Part shown: one piece after another, positions 26,115-33,122 of the stretch
Numbering within the stretch: the first letter of the stretch is position 1
Layout of the letters: the number at the start of each line of letters is the position of its first letter
Assembly: GCF_003096655.1 (NCBI RefSeq)
Contig: NZ_QEKQ01000005.1
Coordinates: forward strand, 62,001-126,000
Length of the DNA: 64,000 nucleotides
Direction: 5' to 3'
Source: Tamilnaduibacter salinus
GTDB lineage: Bacteria > Pseudomonadota > Gammaproteobacteria > Pseudomonadales > Oleiphilaceae
The notes under the pieces: model-generated
Told to the model about the DNA's origin: nothing
What the model saw: the letters and a program-made list of their open reading frames with translations, nothing else
The model's database searches: none
Program-made: the position numbers and the translations under genes

Positions 26115-27386
26115 ATGGACATCACCGTCATTGGCGCTGGCGTGGTCGGCGTGACCACGGCCCATGCTCTGGCACGCCGCGGCCATCGGGTGACTGTGAT
26201 CGAGCGTCTGTCCGGCCCGGCGGAAGAAACCAGCCGGGCCAACGCCGGTCAGCGCTCCTACGGCGTGGTCTACCCCTGGGCGGTGCCGGGCCTGGCCCGC
26301 AAGGCGCTGTTCTGGCTGCTGGAACGGGATGGGCCACTCAAGATGACATGGCCGCCCTCTCTGGAAACCCTGCGATTCCTTTTCGCGACGCTGCGTTATG
26401 CCAATGCGCCGGGTGTTTATGGCCTGAATCGGCGCGCCATGCTGAGGCTGGGCGAGTACAGCCGCCAGTGTTTCCACGATCTGGAGTCCGCCCATGACCT
26501 GACCTTCGATGGCGAGCACGATGGGCTGATGCACCTGGCCAGCACGCCTGAAGCCATGACGGAGTACCTCGCGACCTCCGAGCTGTTGTCAGAGCTGGGC
26601 ATTGCCCACCGTCTGCTCGGGCCGGAGGATGTCCGGGCCCGGGAACCGGGGATGACCGGCAGCGGCCCGCTGTTCGGCGCGTTGCGATTCGAAACGGACG
26701 GAACGGGGGACTGCCATGGCTTTACCCGGGCGCTGGCGGCCTCGGCCGAATCCCTGGGCGTGACCTTCCGTTACGGTACGACGGTCACCGCACTGGAGGG
26801 CGATCACCGCCAGATCCGGGGTGTGCGTGTCTCGGAAGAGGGCGGCGGTGACGAGGTGCTCGACTGTGATGCGGTGGTGCTCTGCGCCGGCGCGGCATCG
26901 CCGAAGCTGGCCCGTTCGGTCGGACTGTTTCTTCCCATCTACCCGGTCAAGGGCTATTCACTGACGGTCCCGATGGATCATCCCGAGCGCGGCCCGTATT
27001 CCACCATCCATGACGACCGCTACAAGGTCGTCAGTACCCGTCTCGGGGACCGGCTGCGGGCAACCGGTTTTGTGGCGCTTTCCGGCTTTGACCGGCGCAT
27101 CCCCGAGGCGCGTCTTGAGACCATTCGCCGGTCGGTCGCCAGCCGGTTTCCCGGCGCGGCCGACATGAGTGCAGCGACCCCCTGGACGGGGTTCCGGCCC
27201 ATGACGCCGGACGGCCCGGCCATTATCGGTCGTGGAACCCGGGACAACCTGTACCTCAATACGGGCCACGGCACCTTCGGCTGGACCTTCTCCGCCGGCA
27301 GCGCCGAGCTGATCAGCCAGGTCATCGACGGCGAATCACCGGCCCTGAACCTGGACCCGTTCCGGCCGGGCCGGTTTGCGGAGTAG
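26115..27386 (+). CDS. dadA: D-amino acid dehydrogenase small subunit
   Basis: DadA oxidises D-amino acids (mainly D-alanine) to keto acids and passes electrons to the respiratory chain. The 423-aa DAO-family flavoprotein begins MDITVIGAGVVGVTTAHALA, with ERLSGPAEETSRANAG following, and ends with the FAD-binding LYLNTGHGTFGWTFSAGSAEL; GYSLTVPM is also typical. ATG follows GGGAGGGATC by a few bases. No alanine racemase (dadX) or Lrp-type regulator is adjacent. Confidence 0.9.
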   Translation: MDITVIGAGVVGVTTAHALARRGHRVTVIERLSGPAEETSRANAGQRSYGVVYPWAVPGLARKALFWLLERDGPLKMTWPPSLETLRFLFATLRYANAPGVYGLNRRAMLRLGEYSRQCFHDLESAHDLTFDGEHDGLMHLASTPEAMTEYLATSELLSELGIAHRLLGPEDVRAREPGMTGSGPLFGALRFETDGTGDCHGFTRALAASAESLGVTFRYGTTVTALEGDHRQIRGVRVSEEGGGDEVLDCDAVVLCAGAASPKLARSVGLFLPIYPVKGYSLTVPMDHPERGPYSTIHDDRYKVVSTRLGDRLRATGFVALSGFDRRIPEARLETIRRSVASRFPGAADMSAATPWTGFRPMTPDGPAIIGRGTRDNLYLNTGHGTFGWTFSAGSAELISQVIDGESPALNLDPFRPGRFAE

Positions 27387-27590
27387 CGGACGGCCAGAGT
27401 TCCCGTTCCGCACAGATGTACGCTAGCATTCGGTCTCCGAAGGTTGGCCGACCCTGTGTGGAGGAGCGTCCGGAGGCCATTGCCCGCGCATCGTTTGATG
27501 GCCGTCCCGCTCGCTCGTTCGGTCATCACTTCTGTTTCCCGTCCGGGGACGGATCTGGAGGGGGCTGGCGTATGGAACGGAGTGGTTGTC

Positions 27591-28292
27591 TTGAAGTGGA
27601 TCAAAAGCATCTGGCTGGTGTTCTGGGGCGTTGCCCTGACCCTGATTCTGTTTCTGCCGATTGTCGTGTGCGCCCTGATGGGGCGTCGTGGCGATGCGGC
27701 GTTTCACGGCACCCAGGTCTACGCCTGGGCGATCCTCAAGGTGGCGGGCGTGCGCCTGCGGGTGCGGGGCCGGGAAAACATCCGCCCCGGTCAGCGATAT
27801 GTCATTCTCAGCAACCACACCTCCTACTTTGATCCCCCGGCGCTGGTGCTGTCGCTGGGCCTTCAGTACCGCTGGGTGATCAAGAAAGAGCTCCGCAAAG
27901 TGCCTCTGTTCGGCCTGGCGCTGGCCACATCCCGGAACCTGTTTATTGACCGTTCGAAGGGCAGTGACGCCATGCGCAGCATCCAGGAGGGGGTGGCGCA
28001 GCTCCCCGATGGAACGGGCGTACTGCTGTTCCCTGAAGGCACCCGCAGCCGTGACGGCCAGGTGGCCCCGTTCAAGAAGGGGGGCTTCGTGATCGCGAGC
28101 GACAGCGGCTTGCCAATCCTGCCCGTGACCATCAACGGGTCCCATGAACGATTGCCGAAAGGCACGGCCGCCTTCCGGCCGGGGGAGATCGAAGTGGTGA
28201 TTCATCCCCCGGTCGAGACCGCCGGTCGGACCGTTGAAGAGCTGATGTCGACGGTTCACAAACAGGTTGCGGAGGCCCGGCGTACCTTGTAG
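27591..28292 (+). CDS. plsC: 1-acyl-sn-glycerol-3-phosphate acyltransferase (PlsC family)
   Basis: PlsC makes phosphatidic acid for phospholipid synthesis. Acyltransferase motifs are clear: NHTSYFDPPAL (HX4D), NLFIDRSKG, FPEGTRSRDG and LPVTINGSH. One membrane helix covers about residues 6-26. The start is taken as TTG 27591 (after ACGGAG, 8 bases), giving MKWIKSIWLVFWG and 233 aa; GTG 27582 is an alternative, and the longer frame from 27444 has no ribosome site. Confidence 0.88.
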   Translation: MKWIKSIWLVFWGVALTLILFLPIVVCALMGRRGDAAFHGTQVYAWAILKVAGVRLRVRGRENIRPGQRYVILSNHTSYFDPPALVLSLGLQYRWVIKKELRKVPLFGLALATSRNLFIDRSKGSDAMRSIQEGVAQLPDGTGVLLFPEGTRSRDGQVAPFKKGGFVIASDSGLPILPVTINGSHERLPKGTAAFRPGEIEVVIHPPVETAGRTVEELMSTVHKQVAEARRTL

Positions 28293-28407
28293 AAATTGTC
28301 TATAGTGAGTGGGGACGGTGTCGTTTTCGCGAGACCGAACCATCCGCCCACAACTGTGGCGCGTAGATTCCAATAACAACTCAGCCATAACACAAGAGAG
28401 GCCTGCG

Positions 28408-29022
28408 ATGCTGCTCAGACACGCCTTCGGTATGTTCACGCACCCGGACAGCGAGTGGGATTCCATTCGCCGGGAGCATGAGAAGCCGATTTCGCTCTAT
28501 ATCGGTTACGTACTGACGCTGGCCGCCATTGGTCCGATCTGCGGCTTTATCTCAACCGCCTATTTCGGATGGTCAATTGATGGGGAGCGGGTGATCAAGC
28601 TGACCGAAGTCAGTGCCGCGCAGCTGAGCATTCTGTCTTACCTGGCGATCCTCGTCGGGGTGTTCGCGCTGGGATGGGCCATTGACTGGATGGCGAATAC
28701 CTACGGCGCGCGCAGTGAAGAGGACAAGTCCAACGGCATGGCGCTGGCCGCCTACGCCGCAACGCCGCTATTCCTGTCGGGCTTCGCCCTGCTGTACCCG
28801 GTACCCTGGTTCAATGCCTTGATTATGCTCGTGGCCGCCGCTTATGCCGGCTACTTGATCTATGACGGTCTGCCGATCGTTTTGGGAATCCCGAAGGATC
28901 AGGCCGTGTTCTATGCCGGTGCCATCCTGACCGTAGCGCTGGTGATTCTGGTGTCCACCCGGGTGGGATCGGTCCTGCTATGGAACGTTGGTTTCGAACC
29001 GGTTTTTATTGAGGCCGGGTGA
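28408..29022 (+). CDS. Yip1-family membrane protein
   Basis: A 204-aa protein with five predicted helices after a soluble N-terminus. The opening LRHAFGMFTHPDSEWDSIRR and the pattern of polar breaks fit the bacterial Yip1 domain family, whose role is unknown. ATG 28408 follows GAGAGG. It ends 17 bp before the convergent TetR gene. Confidence 0.72.
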   Translation: MLLRHAFGMFTHPDSEWDSIRREHEKPISLYIGYVLTLAAIGPICGFISTAYFGWSIDGERVIKLTEVSAAQLSILSYLAILVGVFALGWAIDWMANTYGARSEEDKSNGMALAAYAATPLFLSGFALLYPVPWFNALIMLVAAAYAGYLIYDGLPIVLGIPKDQAVFYAGAILTVALVILVSTRVGSVLLWNVGFEPVFIEAG

Positions 29023-29039
29023 CGACACCTCCCGATGGT

Positions 29040-29711
29040 TTATTGTTCCCGATCGGAGCCGGTCTCGTCCGGCTCCTTTGCTCTCAGGTGTTCCTGCGTG
29101 GCATTGGCCATGGCGATCTCCCGCTCCGTGTAATGGCCCACCATCCGGGCCAGGCCCTCCACCAGCTGATCGAAGGTGATCGGTGGGCTTGGGTCCGACA
29201 GATGGCGGACCACCGCAAATATCCCCCCGTGGATCATGATGTAGCTCATGGTCGGAATGTCCCGCACCCGCAATGTGTCCGGGTGGTTCATTAGATACTG
29301 CGTCACCAGTTCAGACAGCGTCTGTTGCAGTGGGTCGATATAGCGCTCGAAGTCCAGCGTCATGGCGTATTGGATGCAGCTGAGGTAGCGACCATCGTTT
29401 TCCTGGAGAAACGTCCGGAAGCTCTCCAGCATGTGGCGGACCGCGTCCCTGATCGGCATCCGAACAAGGGTGGCGATCTGAGGGCGGATCAGCGCCACGG
29501 TATCGGCCACGAACCGCTCCGACATGGCGCTGAAGATCGCCTCTTTATTCTCGAAGTACTCGTACAGGGACCCCACACCAACGCCCGCAATATCAGCGAT
29601 CTGGCGAGTGGTGATCGTGGCGGGTTCGCGCTCGGCCATGGCAATGAATCCTGCCTCGATGATGGCATTGACCGTGGCCTGTGAGCGTTGCTGTTTGGGC
29701 TTTCTGGGCAT
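29040..29711 (-). CDS. TetR-family transcriptional regulator
   Basis: The N-terminal helix-turn-helix is clear (residues about 10-56: ITTRQIADIAGVGVGSLYEYFENKEAIFSAM); the rest is an all-helical ligand-binding domain (TetR_C-like), 223 aa in all. It is divergent from the SDR-diiron-monooxygenase operon with 80 bp between starts and most likely represses that operon and itself from the palindrome at 29731-29744. The ligand is probably a substrate of the operon, by inference. Confidence 0.85.
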   Translation of the reverse strand: MPRKPKQQRSQATVNAIIEAGFIAMAEREPATITTRQIADIAGVGVGSLYEYFENKEAIFSAMSERFVADTVALIRPQIATLVRMPIRDAVRHMLESFRTFLQENDGRYLSCIQYAMTLDFERYIDPLQQTLSELVTQYLMNHPDTLRVRDIPTMSYIMIHGGIFAVVRHLSDPSPPITFDQLVEGLARMVGHYTEREIAMANATQEHLRAKEPDETGSDREQ

Positions 29712-29730
29712 GATTTATCCGAATTGAATC

Positions 29731-29744
29731 CGAACAAGCGTTCG
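29731..29744. promoter_or_regulatory. Candidate operator of the TetR regulator
   Basis: CGAAC-AAGC-GTTCG is a perfect 5-bp inverted repeat in the 80-bp gap between the divergent TetR and SDR genes, 20 bp from the TetR start. Size and place suit a TetR dimer site overlapping both promoters. Confidence 0.6.
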
Positions 29745-29791
29745 CTTTATTGTCGATATCAGTGGCACGAACGTCAACGGGATCAATCACT

Positions 29792-30649
29792 ATGTTTGGA
29801 ATTACCTCGACAAACCGACTCAGCCACGGTGCGAGAGCGGTCGTTACAGGCGCCGGGTCTGGTATTGGCCGGACCTTTGCGCTGGAGCTGGCACGGCGTG
29901 GCGGCGCGGTGTTGTGCTCGGATATCAACGAGGAGACGGTCAACGACACGGTCGAAGCCATTCGCCGTGAGGGTGGCGAGGCCTGGGCGACGACCTGCGA
30001 TGTCAGTCGTTTGACGCAGGTTCAGCAGCTGGCCCGTGAGGCGGAGAAGGTGCTTCCCGGACCGGTTGATCTGGTGGTGAACAATGCGGGGGTTGGCGTT
30101 GGGGGCGACACCATCGGCTCGACGCCCATCAAGGACTGGAAATGGACCCTGGGGATTAACCTGTGGGGCGTCATCCACGGTTGCCACGTATTCACGCCCA
30201 TTCTGCGTGAGAACGGCCGCGGCGGCATTATCAATGTGGCGTCCACGGCGAGCTTCTCCGCCGCACCGCTGATGGGGCCTTACAACGTCAGCAAGGCCGG
30301 CGCCCTGGCGCTCAGCGAAACGCTGGCCGCCGAACTGGCGGACACCGACGTGGCCGTGACGGCGCTTTGCCCCACGCTGGTGAAGACCAACATCAAGGCC
30401 AACGGCCGCATCACCGGCGATTCCGGGACGCTGTTCGACAAGCTGATGGACCGGTTCGGTATGGCGCCGGAACGGGTCATCCGGGACACGCTCTCGGCGC
30501 TGGACCGTGGCGATCTGTATGTGATGCCGCAGATCGACGCCAAGGTCATCTGGCACATCAAACGATGGACGCCGCGCACCTACTCGCTGGCCACGGGTCT
30601 TATCCATCGTTTTGCCGTCAGCCGGCTCAACCCGGCCTCAGCCGAGTAA
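29792..30649 (+). CDS. Short-chain dehydrogenase/reductase
   Basis: A 285-aa classical SDR: cofactor motif TGAGSGIGRTFALELA, NNAGVG, and the catalytic Ser-Tyr-Lys (S in ASTASFSA, then YNVSK). An aspartate after the second strand (CSDINEE) points to NAD(H) preference. ATG 29792 is taken since it gives the normal N-terminus; the frame is open from 29750. It is the first gene of a three-gene operon and probably oxidises an alcohol or reduces a ketone made by the partner oxygenases. Confidence 0.87.
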   Translation: MFGITSTNRLSHGARAVVTGAGSGIGRTFALELARRGGAVLCSDINEETVNDTVEAIRREGGEAWATTCDVSRLTQVQQLAREAEKVLPGPVDLVVNNAGVGVGGDTIGSTPIKDWKWTLGINLWGVIHGCHVFTPILRENGRGGIINVASTASFSAAPLMGPYNVSKAGALALSETLAAELADTDVAVTALCPTLVKTNIKANGRITGDSGTLFDKLMDRFGMAPERVIRDTLSALDRGDLYVMPQIDAKVIWHIKRWTPRTYSLATGLIHRFAVSRLNPASAE

Positions 30650-30700
30650 CCTGCACCGGCTCCTGACGGGGCCATCCGATCGACGCTGAAGGAGTCCGAC

Positions 30701-31624
30701 ATGGCGAACATCGATCTCGACACCATGCTCGACAAGGTCCGCAACACTCAGTGGGCCCTCGCCGATATCGACTGGGACAAACCCGGTGCCGAGCGCATTA
30801 CGGCCGAACAGTGGCCCAAGCTCAAGGCCTTCATGTCCGACCTGATGTGGATCGAGCACGTCGGCGCCCGGGGCTTTGCAGCCATGGCGCGCAAGGCGGA
30901 AAGCGACACCCTCCGGGAGCTCTACACCTGGTTCCATGCCGAGGAGCAGCGCCACGCCAACGCGGAAATGGCCCTGATGCGCCGCTGGGGGATGCTCGAA
31001 GGCGACGAGTTGCCGGAGCCGAACATCAATCTGCGCCTGACCATCGAGTGGCTGGATCGCTACAGCGATGACATGCCCCTGGAGGTGCTGGGCTCGGTGA
31101 TCCCGATGCTGGAGATTGCCCTGGACGGCGCGCTCCTCAAGTTCCTGCTTGAGGAAGTGGACGACCCGCTGTGCCATGAGGTCTTTGAGAAGATCAACGC
31201 CGATGAGGCCCGTCACCTTGGCGTGGACTTCCACGTCATGGAGCTGCTGGGCAGGGGTAAACTGCATCAGCTGGCCATCAAGGCCATCGGGACGGTCGGG
31301 AATCCCAAGCTGATTCTCGGTGTGCTCGCCTACGCGCCGCTGCTCAACCGCATGCGTGACAACATCGTGGCCATGGGCCTGAAGGAAGAGCGTCTGTACG
31401 AGGCCATGAACAAGTACGAGCGCATTGGTGGGCGGACGAAAGAAGGCCGTCGCAACCCCTGGTTCCAGATCATCAGCCAGCACGGCAAGATGGTGGTGAA
31501 TCGCAATCATCCCTACCACAAGCCGGTGGACGCGCTGGTCAGCCTGAGCAACTACATCCCGGCGAAAGCGCTGGGTCCGGTGCCCACCTGGGTCGAGAAA
31601 CTCACCTGGCGGCCGACGGCCTGA
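30701..31624 (+). CDS. Ferritin-like diiron protein, probable oxygenase
   Basis: A 307-aa, almost all-helical protein. Two carboxylate-histidine motifs, E82-x-x-H85 in EEQRH and E169-x-x-H172 in DEARH, plus E52 and E138 on other helices fit a four-helix bundle with a carboxylate-bridged diiron centre. It has no signal peptide. Placement between an SDR and a Baeyer-Villiger-type monooxygenase suggests an oxygenase or desaturase of a lipid-like substrate; the reaction is unknown. It follows the SDR by 51 bp with AAGGAG and precedes the monooxygenase by 10 bp. Confidence 0.72.
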   Translation: MANIDLDTMLDKVRNTQWALADIDWDKPGAERITAEQWPKLKAFMSDLMWIEHVGARGFAAMARKAESDTLRELYTWFHAEEQRHANAEMALMRRWGMLEGDELPEPNINLRLTIEWLDRYSDDMPLEVLGSVIPMLEIALDGALLKFLLEEVDDPLCHEVFEKINADEARHLGVDFHVMELLGRGKLHQLAIKAIGTVGNPKLILGVLAYAPLLNRMRDNIVAMGLKEERLYEAMNKYERIGGRTKEGRRNPWFQIISQHGKMVVNRNHPYHKPVDALVSLSNYIPAKALGPVPTWVEKLTWRPTA

Positions 31625-31634
31625 GGAGGATTGG

Positions 31635-33122
31635 ATGAGCAACACCGACACACCGATCCATCAGGTTCTGATTGTCGGCGCCGGATTCTCCGGACTGGGG
31701 ACGGCGCTCCGTCTCCAGCAAAACGGCGTTGATGACGTGGTGATTCTTGAGCGTGCCGCCGACATTGGCGGCACCTGGCGGGACAACACCTATCCCGGCG
31801 CCGCCTGCGACATCCCGTCGAACCTGTATTCCTTCTCGTTCGCCCAGAACCCGCGCTGGACGCGCAGTTACGCGGGCAGCGACGAGATTCGCGACTACAT
31901 CCACTGGCTGGCGGAGGAATACGATCTGCGTCGCCTGGTGCGCTTTAACCGGTCGGTGACGGGGCTGAGTTATGACAACGCCTCGGGGGTCTGGACGGCA
32001 ACGACCGAAGAGGGCGACACCGTGCGGGCCCGCTCGGCGGTGATGGCGCAGGGGCCCCTGTCGAACCCGAGCTTCCCGAACATTCCCGGGCTGGAGCGCT
32101 TCCAGGGCAAGACCATTCACAGTGCCGACTGGGATCACGACTACGACTTTGAGGGCAAAGCCGTCGGCGTGATCGGGACCGGTGCCAGCGGGGTGCAGAT
32201 TGTGCCCGAACTGGCGAAACAGGCGAAAAAGCTTCGGGTGTTCCAGCGCACCCCCTGCTGGATTCTGCCGCGTCTGGATTTCCGTAAGCCGGACTGGCAG
32301 AAAGCTGTCTTCCGCAAGCTGCCCGCGGCCCAGTCCGCGGTTCGCAACGGTCTGTTTCTGGCTCATGAGTCCATTGCGACCGGCATCATCTGGGACACAC
32401 CGGTGAATGGGGCGCTTGAGACGCTGGCGAAGGCACATCTGCGTCACCAGGTGAAGGACAAGTGGCTGCGTCGCCAGCTGACGCCAGACTTCAAGCTCGG
32501 CTGCAAGCGGGTGCTGATGTCCAGCGATTTCTACCCGGCGCTGCAGAAGGACAACACGGAACTGATCACCTGGCCGATCGCGAGCATCAGTGAGAATGGG
32601 GTCCGGACGGGCGAGGGCATTGAGCACCAGTTTGACTGCCTGGTCTTCGCGACCGGGTTCTCCGTGCCCAACAGCGGCACGCCGTTCCCGGTATACGGCC
32701 TCAACGGCCGGGAGCTCGGTCAGGAGTGGCGTCGGGGTGCCCAGGCGTACAAGAGCATCAATGTGTCCGGCTATCCGAACCTGTTCATGATTTTCGGGCC
32801 CAATTCCGGTCCAGGTCATAACTCGGCGCTGGTCTATATCGAGTCGCAGATCGAGTACATCGTGAAGGGCGTGACCACCCTGCGGAGTCTCGGCATCAAG
32901 GCGCTGGATGTGAAGGACGACGTGCAGGCGACCCACAATCGCCGCCTGCAGAAGCGTCTGGCGAAGACGAACTGGAACTCGGGCTGCAAAAGCTGGTACC
33001 TGACTGAGGATGGCTACAACGCCACCATGTATCCGGGATTTGCCAGTCAGTACGCCCGCCAGATGAAACATCTGGAGCTGCGCGATTACCGGTTGCTCAG
33101 TGGCTCCGGTGCGCCCCAGTAG
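31635..33122 (+). CDS. Flavin monooxygenase of the Baeyer-Villiger type
   Basis: A 495-aa FAD/NADPH enzyme. FAD site GAGFSG at residues 15-20, fingerprint FxGxxxHxxxW at 156-166 (FQGKTIHSADW) and NADPH site GTGASG at 181-186 together mark class B monooxygenases, which turn ketones into esters or lactones. GTWRDNTYPGAACD is also a family signature. Strong GAGGAGG ribosome site, 10 bp after the diiron gene. Its last 37 bp overlap the 3' end of the convergent EAL gene. Substrate may be a long-chain or cyclic ketone, by inference. Confidence 0.87.
   Translation: MSNTDTPIHQVLIVGAGFSGLGTALRLQQNGVDDVVILERAADIGGTWRDNTYPGAACDIPSNLYSFSFAQNPRWTRSYAGSDEIRDYIHWLAEEYDLRRLVRFNRSVTGLSYDNASGVWTATTEEGDTVRARSAVMAQGPLSNPSFPNIPGLERFQGKTIHSADWDHDYDFEGKAVGVIGTGASGVQIVPELAKQAKKLRVFQRTPCWILPRLDFRKPDWQKAVFRKLPAAQSAVRNGLFLAHESIATGIIWDTPVNGALETLAKAHLRHQVKDKWLRRQLTPDFKLGCKRVLMSSDFYPALQKDNTELITWPIASISENGVRTGEGIEHQFDCLVFATGFSVPNSGTPFPVYGLNGRELGQEWRRGAQAYKSINVSGYPNLFMIFGPNSGPGHNSALVYIESQIEYIVKGVTTLRSLGIKALDVKDDVQATHNRRLQKRLAKTNWNSGCKSWYLTEDGYNATMYPGFASQYARQMKHLELRDYRLLSGSGAPQ

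Noticed and set aside
31602-33071. A 489-aa open frame antisense to the Baeyer-Villiger monooxygenase
   Set aside because: The sense protein has all cofactor motifs; the antisense product shows none.
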